A DNA stretch of 64,000 bases from Pararge aegeria (GCF_905163445.1 NC_053193.1:5022001-5086000); one strand, 5' to 3'; shown: positions 19,905-31,781, numbered from the stretch's first letter. Made by a program: numbers and translations. The notes: generated by a model not told the origin, from the sequence alone.

Positions 19905-20165
19905 CGAATATATAAGAACTAATTATCAAAATTAAGCTTAATTTGCTATACTCCGCGAAGAGGCAGAGCAGGAGAATCTGTGTTGTGTAATTTATAATTT
20001 CTTCAATCCTTATACTCCACACCAAACAGATCTTCGGCAATATACCCTCTACGCACGTTTCGCTCCTAAACCGGAGCATCCTCAGGAGATGTTGACTTCA
20101 CAATGAGTAATTGTTACAACGATATATCATGGATTTCCGCAAAGTAACACCTGCTTCTATCCAAC
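19905..20165 (-). repeat. Rep-L copy 1
   Basis: Minus strand reads GGATAGAAGCAGGTGTTACT TTGCGGAAATCC, GGATGCTCCGGTTTAGGAGC, GAAGATCTGTTTGGTGTGGA, GTATAAGGATTGAAGAAATT, ATTCTCCTGCTC. The block around GATCTGTTTGGTGTGGA is shared with 30146-30300 and 48683-48840. Class unknown. Confidence 0.6.
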
Positions 20166-21150
20166 TACTAAGCATAAGTTGGTTGTTCCGAGATTAAAGC
20201 AAAAACATTTAAATCATATATAGGAATTTCCGTACGCTTTTGTAACTAGATTCCAAGAGACACGGTAAAATGGTAAAACACAACTGTTTTATTCACGTCT
20301 ATGCTCTAAAACCCTCTCAACTTTGGCAAAGGAGGTCTGTACCCAGCAATGGAACGCCGTAGGCTGAAGACGATTATGATTACGAGATCGCATCTTATCC
20401 GCGTTTATATAGGGCTTTTTTTTTATTATTTAATTGTCAATCAACAGGTTACAACAACTCTTATAAAACTACTCAAACAAAAAATGAAAAACATTAATGT
20501 AATATTGTAGACACACTTAGAGACTGCCACAACTTGCGAATAAAAAACTAGATTGTCAGTTAGATGGAGAAAAAACGATAAATAAGAGAGACATGAGAGT
20601 ATATAGCTGTAAGATCCATCAAGCTGTGACATAAACTAGCCGGATCTAGCGCCGCGAACAAAAACATAGATTTTAGTATAAATTACAAAAACATAAAGAA
20701 AAACAAATACTAATATTATATATAAAATAACATTAAATGCTGACAATATATAAACATGCTGACAATATATACTAAAGAACAAACTAAATAAACTAATACA
20801 AAAAAGGACAAAGGAAAAAAAAAACTAAGTCTAAACAATACTATCACAGTATTGCGATAGGAAGTCCTAGTGACTTTTGCACATACCAACGATAGTTGAC
20901 GTTTTTCTATAATAAGAAAGAAATTTCAATGCGTTTAGGGTGCACCTGACAACCTCTGTAACTTTTCTCGTCTGGCAATTATCAATTTCGGAGGTATTTT
21001 AGAAAACACATAATAATAATTACAAAGTAATATATTTACAAAAAACAAAAGCCGTCTAACTGTTCACTTATGGCCATGATACCCATAATTTTCGGGACAC
21101 GATGTTAATACTTCTTCTACTTTTCGTATTTGAAGACCATGAGCCCAAAA
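20166..21150. other. No gene; short direct repeat
   Basis: ATGCTGACAATATATA occurs twice at 20737-20770. The 63-codon minus-strand frame at 20441-20632 is unrecognised. Confidence 0.35.
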
Positions 21151-21204
21151 CGCAAGCGCCGCAAAAACGTAGTCATTACAAATAACGAAGTTTTACGGCG
21201 CTTA
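21151..21204. repeat. Imperfect hairpin
   Basis: GCGCCGCAAAAACG and TTTTACGGCGC pair imperfectly across about 25 bases. Thirty bases downstream begins the larger inverted structure at 21234. Confidence 0.5.
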
Positions 21205-21233
21205 AGCATTTGAGCAGATTCGGCAGCTGTTGC

Positions 21234-21439
21234 CGCTTTTTGGGACGTACTTCTGGTACTTTAATAACAGTGGCGTGCACTGAGATTCTTACCAGGGTAT
21301 ACATACAGCAAGAAAATTGCATAAAATGGCAAAAACTGTCCTCCTAGACGCCCTATATTTCAATTTTAGCAGTGCTTTTGTGCATGTATGAAGTGCACGC
21401 CACTGTTTTTAAAGTACCAGAAGTACGTCCCAAAAAGCG
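21234..21439. mobile_element. MITE-H copy enclosed by a 34-bp inverted duplication
   Basis: MITE-H is at 21268-21405 (138 bp, minus orientation) with intact 14-bp termini. Arms 21234-21267 and 21406-21439 are reverse complements with one mismatch. No exact 8-bp target duplication is present, unlike the other three copies with both ends. Confidence 0.88.
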
Positions 21440-21758
21440 TCCAAACAAAATCCTAGTATCTTCAGGTAGAAGAGAAGGTTTAGACTACGGACAGAATAGT
21501 TACCTAGGAAAATTAGAATAGTTGGGCCAATAACCCCGAAGTTTTATGTTTTAGTCGTATAGTAGGTACTGGTGGTCGGTACATGCAATAAGCAATTTAG
21601 TACCATAAAGTACTTTTTTAGTGCGCTGTAAGTATATGAGGTATTGAGATTGCTCCAACCATTTCCATGTTTTGAGTGCATGTGTTTTACTTTTAATTTA
21701 ATGATACATTCAACATTTTTACTACCTTAGTCTCATTATTTCAAGCCGATGCTAGTTA

Positions 21759-21885
21759 TTGACGGCCGACTGGCGCAGTGGGCAGCGACCCTGCTCTCCG
21801 AGTCCTAGGCCGTTGGTTCGATTCCCACAACTGGAAAATGTTTGTGTGATGAACATGATTGTTTTTCAGTGTTTATTTATTCAAT
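21759..21885 (+). repeat. SINE-A, 3'-deleted
   Basis: Head CGACTGGCGCAGTGGGCAGC with B box GGTTCGATTCC, body to TTTTTCAGTG; the remaining tail is replaced by unrelated sequence. Confidence 0.85.
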
Positions 21886-23879
21886 TGAAACTTTTATTAC
21901 ATCGTCTCAGACCTTCGCGACTGTGTGTTGCATGTCGCGTGATGGTCGGCCGCGGAGTAGGGATAAAGTGATAGGCGCTCGTCAGAGCCGCCGAGGCCAA
22001 TATGGCATCGCCTATAGTTCGTATCAGCTGACCGTGTAGTGTATAGACCATCACTCATTTGTGCCGGTGCTCCATGAAATATTGGTAACATTTATAAACT
22101 GTGAAACTAATGATAAAGATGGAATTGATAATACGATGATTGAAAATAATTGAATAATGGAACAAAATAACTTAAAGATTATAAAATATTGTTAAGTATT
22201 ATGTGTTTCGCACTCTAAGATACAGAGTTCAAGAAAAAGATCAGTTTTCCAGATCCCATTTTCCATGTAGTCAATTAAGATTGATGAAGCGATTTGTATT
22301 GCCTTAATGGAATAAAATTCCGAAAACTTTAGTTCAATGTTTCATAGAACCACACAATTGTTTTTTATTAGATTTGATTATTTTTATTGTATTTTTCAAA
22401 TACATAAAATAGATTAAAAATTAATTTTAGCCGAAAAACAATTACGTTTTTAGAACTTTATTATAGATTTAGATATCATCATAAAAATTGTAGAAGAATG
22501 AACTTAAGGTGGATATAAACACGATGACAATCGCGGTACGGAATTGCAATAAAATGCGCGAAGATAGTCCACAATAGTTCTTTTGCCTTTTTTGTTTCAT
22601 TGATGAAATGAAGACATCATTTCATCGGTCAAACATAATTTAAAGATGGCATAATACCTCAAACGAAAACTAGAATAAATAAATAAAAACTAACAAATCT
22701 TCCAAACTCAAATAACTTGAAACCTAAAAATAGTGTTTGTACCTTTCTAATAAAACGAGAAATATACACAGTACTTCTTTTTTAGCCCTAGATGCTGATA
22801 CCTAGAAAATACATTTAAGTTTCGTATATGAAAAAAAATATCGAATGATGTAAATTTTACAAGTTGTTGTGGGTAATACAGATCGTTACATATACGAGTA
22901 AAATCATTCAATCATTGGTTAAGAGTGCATTACGATTTTATTATTGTAGAGAATCATGGAACTGTAAATCTAGTTTACTTTATTTATTTATTAAGATCAC
23001 TAACGACGTACATTTTAAAACTTTTTGTAAATATAGCACACACACAATAACGTGCACGGATATGCGCGTCAATTCCAAGTGCTCATAGCATTGACAAAGC
23101 CACATGTAAAATTAATTTGACATAAAATTGTGAGAAAAAATAACATAAAACATAACACGAGTTTAATTTTAGTTCAGTGATGTGTGTAGGAGCAAAATCA
23201 GCGGAATTACAAAGGTATTTTGTAATTCCGTTGTAATTCTAAACGAACGGGATGGCGGATGGCTTGATAACTGAAAGACATTGTCTTAACGTTTATATAC
23301 CGTTGCACAACTTTGCATGTCAGTCGAAATGACCTCGATTAGTTTCCGAACAGCTGTATCGCTATTTTCACAAGCAACAAAGGGCTGTTGTTTGGCCGCT
23401 ATGGCACTTTTATTGGCACTTTCACGTTGAACGCATGTATCGAGTCCAGTTTTAGTATCGCAAAGTTTTGTTTGGAAAACCTTACGGAAGATTATTTAGA
23501 AAGTTTTCCAACTACAGTTTAATTGTCGCGTTGCAAAATGTTCTCGATCCCGGAGTTGTTATTAGTTGCTTCAGTTTCATTACAACAGTTATATCAGGTT
23601 ACCTAGAATCAGTGAGATGTAATACACCTCTAGAATTGAAAAGTTCATTCATATTTATATATTTGCCTTCAACTGGCATAAGAGGTTAAAACTGAGCAAA
23701 CTTAGATACCGTAATATAATGTGCTTAGATGACAAGCAACACTGATAATTAAGTTAATTTTAGCTTAAAATTAACGTTTAAAATATTATCATTTTGTTAA
23801 TTTGATAAATTAACGTTTAACAAATGAACAAAATAATATTTTTGAGGATTACCTCAGATTGGAGTTGTTTCTGCCAATT
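21886..23879. other. No supported gene; GC-rich patch at 21890-22060
   Basis: 21890-22060 is richer in CpG than its surroundings (GGTCGGCCGCGGAGTAGGG, AGCCGCCGAGGCC) with no match elsewhere. At 23198-23228 a perfect 11-bp stem GGAATTACAAA with its complement. 23773-23850 holds imperfect inverted TTAACGTTTAA units. Frames of 73-74 codons are unrecognised. Confidence 0.35.
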
Positions 23880-24065
23880 TGCATGATTTAAATTCAAAAT
23901 TAAGTAAGGCTTACTTTTGAAACGTTAAGTATATCTAATTGTAGTGACTCTACCATTTGCTCGGCAGTCAGATTCTTCCAATATAAACCTGGCGATAAAA
24001 CTCAGTTGATGCTCTTTCCAGCATCAACATTTGCCATCTTTTGTTTTTCACATTGTAGGAGTGGG
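23880..24065 (+). repeat. Rep-F, degraded
   Basis: TTTTGAAACGTTAAGT, TAGTGACTCTACCATTTGCT and GGCAGTCAGATTCTTCC match 33081-33300, a common lepidopteran repeat with a TTCAAATTCAAAATTCATTT start. Confidence 0.65.
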
Positions 24066-24104
24066 GAGCAGAGATGACCTTCTCAGTAAGAAATTTAAAT
24101 TAAT

Positions 24105-24328
24105 ATATAAAAATACACTACGACAAAACACACATCGCCATCTAGCGCTTAAGTAAGCGTAGCTTGTGTTATGGGTACCAAAATACCCGATGAATAATTA
24201 ATGAATAATTAACATAAATACTTATAAAATTATTTGCATCACACAAACATTTTGCAGTTTTGGGAATCGAACCCACGGCATTGGACTCCGAAAGCGGGTT
24301 CACTGCCCACTGCGCCGATCGGCCGTCA
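24105..24328 (-). repeat. SINE-A
   Basis: Minus orientation; ACACATCGCCATCTAGCG, GTAAGCGTAGCTTGTGTTAT, GGAATCGAACCCACGGC, CACTGCGCCGATCGGCCGTC. The TTAATG block near 24200 is duplicated. AAATTAAT flanks may be a target duplication. Confidence 0.88.
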
Positions 24329-24944
24329 AAATTAAATAAATAACCATGAAATGATAATTAGCATAGTAGAACATGACAGATTTATTCCGGTATTTTGGGT
24401 TGTTGAGTCGGTTGAAGGGAAAATAAAATAAGGAATACTAGCCATGTGTGAAGACGAACATATCAACAATTTATATTTAAGAAATGATATGGCAAAGGAT
24501 GGTTGAGGAATAAATGCCAGCTCTACAGGTGATAGAGAAGAATCTAATCCACGTCTCAACATGGTACATCTTTGATAGCAGCTGGATAATTTTATTTATA
24601 TTAACTAATGTATTATTTCGTGAAATCTAGAACGATGTACTCTTAAAGAGAATATCTAGTGTAAAAGAAAGCAATAGCAGTAGTTGAATAGGATTAAGGA
24701 AGCCGTATTTAGGTTGAGTTGTAGTGTATTTAGCTCTCACGCGATATTGTTTGTTGGAAATATTCTCTATGTCAACAAAAAAAATACCAATTACATATTA
24801 TATTTAAGTGGGAACCGTCAAGTGTGGTTTATTATACTGCGAAATACTGGGAATTCAGGAATTAATTTTTATTACTTACAAGCTTTTATGTAACATGCAA
24901 CGATATTATGTTAGTTTGTTACGGTTATATTTTGCAACCGAATT
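24329..24944. other. No recognisable feature
   Basis: Frames of 69 and 76 codons on both strands, none recognised. Confidence 0.35.
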
Positions 24945-25140
24945 TGGTTTGGATGGCATGCTTTTATAGCCGAGAGGTTAGAGTTTCTTAAGCCTTCAAT
25001 TCAGGGGGATCGAGTTCAATACCTCTGTTAAGAGTAAGTTTTTAAACCCATTTATGTCAGTTGCTTCAAAGGTGAAGCAAACCTGCATGCATGAGAGCTC
25101 TTTAATATTCTCAGAGGACAGCTAGGTAAAGATGGCCTAA
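24945..25140 (+). repeat. SINE-B, strongly degraded
   Basis: TTTTATAGCCGAGAGGTTAG (A-box region), GGATCGAGTTCAATACC (B-box region), CAGTTGCTTCAAAGGTGAAG. The order fits SINE-B; the tail is lost. Confidence 0.45.
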
Positions 25141-25496
25141 ACCGTTTTTATTCTGAAGAGATCCGAGTCTGAACCAATGGTTAATAAATTTAAAAAATCC
25201 CAAAATCCCAGAAGACGATCCAGGAAAGGAACTACTTGTAAAACCTACATCATATCGTCAAAAAGGATGACATATTTGGGAGCGTGAGGATGTGGAGTGG
25301 CCATATATTATTGCGTAAAAAATAGCTTTACATTTAATTGAGTGTCATCATGTCTTAATGTTTGATTATTCCAAATCATCCTACCAGTTGACGTTCAAAT
25401 AGAGTAAGACTAATGCGAGACAATCAAAGGCTGTATCTATTTTTGCCCACGACTATCAAAAAGATTGCAAAATGTATGAGTATCTTAGAAGTAAAA
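25141..25496. other. No recognisable feature
   Basis: Nothing recognised. Confidence 0.35.
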
Positions 25497-25512
25497 CCAA
25501 CTCGTCACGGCA

Positions 25513-25562
25513 AATGGCATGATGCTCACTTATGCCATCATGCATACCGCGGCATTTGCCAC
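25513..25562. repeat. Imperfect hairpin
   Basis: GGCAAATG and CATTTGCC, and GCATGATG and CATCATGC, pair in register around a loop near 25530-25537, with a bulge ATACCGCG on the 3' side. Both short frames over it are side effects. Confidence 0.6.
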
Positions 25563-25566
25563 TCAC

Positions 25567-26511
25567 TTGTATTAACGCACGAAAGGGTGTTGCTTCTAAT
25601 TTTTTGTATTTATATTTAGTAATTCTTATTATTTTAAAAACAGTAGGTAATAACAAAAAAACATTTAAAATTTTATCGAAGGAACTAATTTTTTAAACTT
25701 ATTTTAAGTCAAGTTTTATTTCATTAAATAATAAAAGTTCCATCCACTATCAAGTTTTATATTTCACATCTGCCGGACTTCCTCTAGGAGCCAACTTTTA
25801 TTCCATTGTCCGAATGCACTGATTGCCTTATCTACGTTCGATTCCTATTAAATCTTATGTACCTATTTACATAATCACATTTAGTCGTAAATTTCATCTC
25901 ATCTAAGAATGGATAGTCGACAAGCTACTAACTTCTAGTCGCTGGTTAAAGAGCGGTTAGATATATGGTTGACAAAGCTAAACGTAAATAACCAAACCGG
26001 TATATCCTAAATATCAATTATTTCCTAACCGGTTTCTCCTCGGTAACCACCATGTGGTAGGTATTTATAAATTCCTTTACCAAGCACGGACGGCAACTTT
26101 CTCTGTCTATATTTAAAACCCCGTGAAATTATACTATCCGTATTAGGTTACTTTAATCTAATTTCTCGATTCAATGTAAAATGATATCGATTTTCTCGCT
26201 AACGTTCACCCTGTCATATCCGAGTTAATCCAATAATTAATGCATATCATTGATATTATACTGCATATTAAACATTTGATGGGATTTCCATTATCATTCC
26301 ATCTAAATGTAATTGTACACAGAGGAATAACTATACATGTATATCTATACAATTTTATAAATAGTCGTTGACCGCGACTTCTTCCGCTCTGTTTAGATTT
26401 TTAAAAATCTCTTTTTCTTGTCCTAAAAACTATATCCATATTCAAAATGCAAGCAAAATCAACTTAACTGCGATTCTGTGGATATGCAATATGCAAAGCA
26501 AATTTTTTCCA
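25567..26511. other. No gene; AT-rich with TAAT-type motifs
   Basis: 26120-26300 looks like single-copy DNA with several TAATCTAA, ATTAATGCAT and ATCGATTT motifs. It could be regulatory; there is no direct evidence. Confidence 0.25.
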
Positions 26512-26561
26512 ATTCTATAAATTCAAAACGCATATAAAAAAATTCGGAACCGACAGGAAAA
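26512..26561 (-). repeat. SINE-D tail fragment
   Basis: CTATAAATTCAAAACGCATA, then a GGAACCGACAGG block; matches the outer parts of the arms at 31782-32066. Confidence 0.5.
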
Positions 26562-26574
26562 AAAAAGCCAATTT

Positions 26575-26725
26575 TGTTTAAATTCCGCGGTAACGTTACC
26601 TATAGTTGCTTTTTCGGAAAAATGAATATCCTAGGTTTGTCTATGGGATGCGTGTGTAAAATTCAACACAGTTAAAAAAAAAAAAAAAAACTAACAGACA
26701 CGCTTTTGCATTTATAATATTGGTA
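26575..26725 (-). mobile_element. Hel-N fragment
   Basis: CTTTTGCATTTATAATATTG G at the 5' side (minus strand) and a diverged interior, separated by a poly-A tract at 26673-26690. Confidence 0.35.
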
Positions 26726-27243
26726 TCGATGTATTCCGTAACTCTGAGCTTTCTCGGTTTATCTAGTTCTACGGACATCCCTGTTTCTGATTTGACGATG
26801 ATCATCAACAAAATCTTGGTTATTTTCGAGGTGGTCGACTAATTTGCCTAAAACAAATTACTATTATGTTTCTTTCCAAGGTACGGAACCCTCGACCGTT
26901 TTGCTTGTATCACAAAAAGTAAACTTAACGTGTCAGACAATATCATGTATGATATTCTTCAAACACTTACTGTGAGTGGACTAGACATTATTTAATAAAG
27001 TACTCCAGAGTAGTGACCTTAATTACCTAGGGCCCTGTGCAATTACAAAATGTTATCATTTAATTTTCTAAAATGTTACGTTAATAGCTAGAAACAGTTT
27101 TATAGAGCCGTTAATATTTTCAAGTGAGAGAGCAGCTGTGCTTGGAAAACATTCTAATTAAGCTAGCTCTATAAATATCGCATAAATACTTCGGAGTTGA
27201 TTTTATAGTACAGTTCGGACGCATAATTGTGTATGGGAGCGTT
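26726..27243. other. No recognisable feature
   Basis: A GGTACGGAACCCTCG block near 26881 recalls the Rep-P end but has no partner. Confidence 0.35.
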
Positions 27244-27531
27244 GATTACATTAAATATAAATATTCTATGACAATACACACATCGCCATCTAGGCCCAAA
27301 GTAAGCGTAGCTTGTGTTATGGGTACTAAGTTAGCTGATGAATATTTTTTTTTATGAATATAATACACATAAATACTTATAATGTACAGATAAACACCCA
27401 GACACTGAAAAACATTCATGTTCATCACACAAACATTTTCCAGTTGTGGGAATCGGACCCACGACCTTGTACTCAGAAAGCAGGGTGGCTGCCCACTGCG
27501 CCACTCGGCCTTCAATTGATACGATTACATT
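27244..27531 (-). repeat. SINE-A, full length, 9-bp target duplication
   Basis: GATTACATT flanks both sides (27244-27252 and 27523-27531). Tail side ACACATCGCCATCTAGG, head side GGGAATCGGACCCACGACC and CACTGCGCCACTCGGCC. The duplication shows LINE-type target-primed insertion. Frames of 89 and 94 codons are readings of the SINE. Confidence 0.92.
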
Positions 27532-28735
27532 GTCATCATCATCATAATAATCAACCTAATAAAAAAAAAATAAAAAAAAGAGTGAGTGTACACGCGTTAG
27601 AAGTTATACTTCTTTGGCGTATGGAAAAAAATAACTAAAATGCAGTAGTGATTAATGATAAATATAAAATAAATCAAAAAGATTTTATTAACGTTATAAT
27701 ATTTATTTATTCACACTGTTTGTACTGTTACGAAACACGTGTTCTAAATATAAAAATACTAGAATATACAACTTGAACATAGTTATCGATTTTCATGCCA
27801 CCTAGAACTAACTTTACGATATAGAATTCAGGTGTCGGTGTGCGCGCGCATCATAAAAATTCACTCTCATCATTTCAATTAGATAAGCAGTGAGCTGACA
27901 CCGGTGCACGCAGAGGTACAGCAGTGGGACATTTACTAGGGAGACATATAGTCGAGCAGCTGGCAAGCTTTTTTCAACGGATGCTAAGCCTTTGAACTGA
28001 GTAACACTACGCAGGACAACCAAGTCTTGCAACTGGCCGCCCTATGTCAACCAGACGCGTAGGTGTTAAGCTTCATGTGCCAGTATTTACATCGGTAACC
28101 ATGTCCTTCAGACCGGAATACAGCATTGCAACAATACTGCTTTACAACAGAAATAAGAATGGCGGTAAAAAACTCTAATACAATGCAATACAAACAACGT
28201 CGATTATAACGTAGACGAAAGAATTTATTAGTATGAAACACACTGGACAATTTTACATCAGGCTTTATTGTTTAAAATCATACAGTCTGGCGAAATAATG
28301 AAATGGAATGTTTCATAAAAATCAGTGGAATTCAATCAGAGTAATAAACGAATTTATCATCGAAGACCAACGGAGACATTTTACAATATTTTGTTGTTAA
28401 ATATGTGGCTCTATTATCTGGATTATGTATTTTAAGTTATTACCATTCGCCAGTCTAAATTATTAGGAGACAAGATGTTAGCTTGGCTTGGACTTGTCCG
28501 CAATAATTCACTGAAATAAAGTACTCTATATCCATCTCTGCAGGCAAGCTATATATGCGCAAAAGAAAAACATTTCGCTAAGACTCGCTTAGCTGTGAAA
28601 CGGAACATAAGTACAAGCGCATTATTTCCTAGCCCTCGGAAACCGTTTAAATACATTTTCCGGTGGACCGAAGACATCAAAAGAGTCACAGGGAGTCGCT
28701 GATCATAAGCTCATGAGCTATACATGAGCATAATA
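27532..28735. other. No supported gene
   Basis: Short (CAT)n and poly-A runs near 27534-27580. Minus-strand frames of 72 and 67 codons at 27814-28250 show no family signature. Confidence 0.3.
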
Positions 28736-28806
28736 CTGACTGACTGACTGTCTGACTGACTGACTAACTGACAGACTGACTAACTGACAGACTGCTTGAC
28801 TGATTA
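28736..28806. repeat. (GACT)n microsatellite
   Basis: Interrupted GACT/GACA tetranucleotide array. Confidence 0.9.
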
Positions 28807-28934
28807 TTCAACACACAACTTCAACCATTGGACGTATCAGGCTGAACGTTGGCATACATATAGATTGTAATCATAACGTTGGCTCCGCTAAATAATAATT
28901 TCTCAAAAATCGTTCCGTAACCCTTTAAATTTTT

Positions 28935-29190
28935 TTTATTTGTTATTTGTGTAGTCTGGTTTATGTATTAGTATATAGATATTTGTATGTATGTACTAAA
29001 TAGTGTACCCCACCTATTTGTTTTCTTTTTAGTTTTCCTAATCCTAAGGTTGCCTGGCAGAGATCGCTACTTAGCGATAAGGCCGCCTTTTGTATCCTGC
29101 TTCATTCTTCATGTGTTTGTTCTTTTTTTGTCTTGTTTCTTTGTTTGAGTGGCGTACAAATAAAGAGTATAAATAAATAAATAAAAATAG
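28935..29190 (+). repeat. Rep-G copy 3
   Basis: CCTAATCCTAAGGTTGCCTG, AGAGATCGCTACTTAGCGAT, AAGGCCGCC, ending AATAAATAAATAAA. Stem AGATCGCT/AGCGAT is intact. Confidence 0.75.
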
Positions 29191-30129
29191 ATACTTATTT
29201 GTATTAAAGCCAGCTAGTTTTGAAGTTAGAAACTATAGAACTACGCAATTAACGTGAGCGAAACTGCAAGCAAAAACTAGTTTACATTACAAAGATGGTC
29301 GCTGTAATCCGTGCGCCACAGTGCGTACCTCAAGTTAATTCGCCAAAGCTCCCCTCAAGTGTACTCCAATCTTTAGTCTGGTGTAATTGATATTAAAATT
29401 AAGGGAAAGCGGTGGGTGGAGTGCATAATAAGGTTTTTTAATAATACCCGGCGTGCCTGAACAGACATTAACGGGCTAATAACCGCGCTAACTTGTGAAA
29501 GTTGTGAATTAGTTCGGATAGGGAGAGACTCGTGCTCTCTCTATTGATTTGTACTAACTATATTGTGTACTAACCAATAAACCTTCATGTTATTGAAACA
29601 TAGCACCAGAATGGTATTTTAAACGTGCTTTTAAAAAATAACTCCGCAAATTGTGAATTCATTTTGATGATTCTTCTTTGTTTGGTAGGCTATACGTTGT
29701 TAACCCATACAAAATTATTTCGGCAGAGCGCTTTTTGCGAAGCAGTTTTTGTTTGTGGTTTTCTTTATTAATACTTTTACCTTTTTTTTAACAGAATTAA
29801 GTAAGTGTTTATGTTATTTTTTTAAATTTTATTATTATAGACGTACAGATCGGTGTACCTGTTCAGTCGTGCGTAATTATCAAAGATTATTTTGGAAGTG
29901 CTACAAGAACAGTTCTTAGGTCCAACGTATCGAGGATGCAGTAATTGCGCCAAATATATATATGTATATATAGGTATTTATATATAATAACAGAATGGAA
30001 GCGGGTGAGTGTACACTCGTTATATAACGTCTCTCGGATTGTTAAGAGAACAACTTTGAGTTGGTAAATTAGTTTGGGATTAAACGGATATTGGAATGTC
30101 ACATCAGAGTATTGATACCCAGAAATAGA
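29191..30129. other. No gene; partly single-copy-looking
   Basis: 29270-29520 is richer in C and G than its surroundings and free of repeats that I recognise. A 139-codon minus-strand frame at 29887-30306 includes Rep-L and has no domain. Confidence 0.3.
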
Positions 30130-30145
30130 AAGATATGGATAGAAG

Positions 30146-30300
30146 CAGGCGTTACTTTGCGGAAATCCTTCATATATTATGAAGATGAAACTTAATATGT
30201 TAAACTTCGCGAAAAGCAGGAGAATATGTATGGTGTAATTTATAATTCCTTCAATCCTTATATTCAACACCAAACAGATCTTCGGCAATGAACGAGGTAC
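30146..30300 (+). repeat. Rep-L copy 2, rearranged
   Basis: The block GGATAGAAGCAGGCGTTACT TTGCGGAAATCC lies at the left on the plus strand. It is followed on the same strand by the complement of the Rep-L body (AGCAGGAGAAT, AACACCAAACAGATCTTCGG). In copy 1 these two blocks have opposite relative orientation. Confidence 0.55.
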
Positions 30301-30483
30301 ATTCATGTGACAGTGTACAGATCATGTGTTGAGGTTTATTAAAATAAAGAAGGTTGAGAAACTACTCACCACCTACTTTGCATCTCTTGCTATGTCCTTC
30401 TACGCCTTTACTTGCCTTGTAGAGATCGATATGTCCATTACTCTATATTACTTGCTCTACGTATTCTTATTTTGGGTTTTTTT

Positions 30484-30781
30484 TTTTTGGTGTATAATTT
30501 ATCACATTATCGGCCCACTACAGAGCACGGGTCGCCTCCCACAATGAGAAGGGTTTAAGGCCTTAGCCCACGCTGGCCCAATGCGGATTGATGGACTCCA
30601 CATGCCTTTGAAAACATTATGAAGAACTGTTACGATATATTCCCTCACCGTTGAAGCAAGTGATATTTTAATTACTTAAAACGCACATAAGTTAGAAAAG
30701 TTAGCGGTGCGTGCTAGGAATCGAACTCGGCCTCCGAAAGTGAAGTCGAGCTTCTACCCAATGCGCTATCACCGCTTCCGC
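30484..30781 (-). repeat. SINE-B, full length, best copy
   Basis: Minus strand head GCGGTGATAGCGCATTGGGT (A box), CGAGTTCGATTCCTAGC (B box), then TTGCTTCAACGGTGAGGGAA, GTGGAGTCCATCAATCCGCA, TGGGCCAGCGTGGGCTAAGG, GTGGGAGGCGACCCGTGCTC, TGTAGTGGGCCG. Confidence 0.9.
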
Positions 30782-30796
30782 TACTACAACTAATAT

Positions 30797-30960
30797 CATA
30801 CTAGTATTATAAAGAGGAAAGATTTTTTTTTGTTTGTTTATTATACCCAATAGGCTCGGAAAGTACTGGACCGATTTTAACCATTGCTTCGCCAAATGAA
30901 AGCTGACGAAGCACACGAAGTAACATATGCAATATTATTTTCAAAAAATTACCTCTGAAA
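30797..30960 (+). mobile_element. Hel-N 5' part
   Basis: ACTAGTATTATAAAGAGGAA, then AATAGGCTCGGAAAGTACTG GACCGATTTTAACC. The same order occurs at 34027 and resembles the 5' end of lepidopteran Helitrons. No 3' CTAG end can be assigned. Confidence 0.45.
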
Positions 30961-31477
30961 TGCATTTACTCGACGTGCGCCGAGAAAACTATTATAGACT
31001 ACTAATATATATTAGTAGAATAAATAAATAAGATAAAATAGACTAAACGTCTTATGGAGCAATACACGAAGCGATGGTCGTTAAAAGGTAAAAATATGAA
31101 TATTCGGGACTAATGATGTAATTAGTAGCTATAATAACTGTCCGGTTCATAATTAAATAAATGCAAATGAGCAGCATTCAGTAATGATTTATTTACGAGG
31201 TGTAGACATAGAATAATTGTTAGGGACGCGATCTTTAATCTCCAGTAATTGGTATAATATAAGGAGAAAGTGCCAGTTAGGGTTTATGATGGGAAAAATT
31301 TAATAACAGACCTGGAAATCACGCACTTAAGGCACATTACGGCTTAACAACATCGCAAACTTGTGAATTAGCTTAAACACGCATATAGAGCAGTTTCAAT
31401 TGATTGCATAGACCAAACAACTTTTATTAAGAAAATGTTGCTAAAAAAATGCGACTATTTTATAACATTTAACCACA
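30961..31477. other. No gene; possible regulatory DNA
   Basis: Holds an octamer-like AATGCAAATGAG near 31160 and AACTTGTGAATTAG at 31358-31371. No repeats recognised. Confidence 0.3.
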
Positions 31478-31577
31478 GAATTAAGAACATAAACAGATTG
31501 TGTACACGACTAATATTGAAGCATCAAAAACCACTCCACTTTAGTAGTGTTTCTCGAATAGGCGTACAGTACTTTAT
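31478..31577 (-). mobile_element. Rep-I right-end fragment
   Basis: GAATTAAGAACATAAACAGA, then ACACGACTAATATTGAAGCA TCAAAAACCACTCCAC; matches the complement of 38226-38346. The other end is missing. The 105-codon frame at 31435-31752 starts in it and is not a gene. Confidence 0.65.
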
Positions 31578-31781
31578 ATATAGTACTTTATACCATTTAG
31601 GAGTTGACATTAATTATGTTATTTCTAATGCTCTAAACATTTACCGTAAAATAGGAAAATGGGAAAAAGTTTGCGAGCTGGCAACATTTCTGGAGTGTGA
31701 AGTGACACGTGCGCTGGGCATTTTCACTGTTTTTAGACATACTATTATTTAAGTTTTTTTATTTAAACACAGTCAAATGAA

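Noticed and set aside
29887..30306. 139-codon minus-strand frame, the longest in the window
   Set aside because: It covers Rep-L; the matching reading of the copy at 19846-20079 shows the peptide comes from the repeat. No domain.
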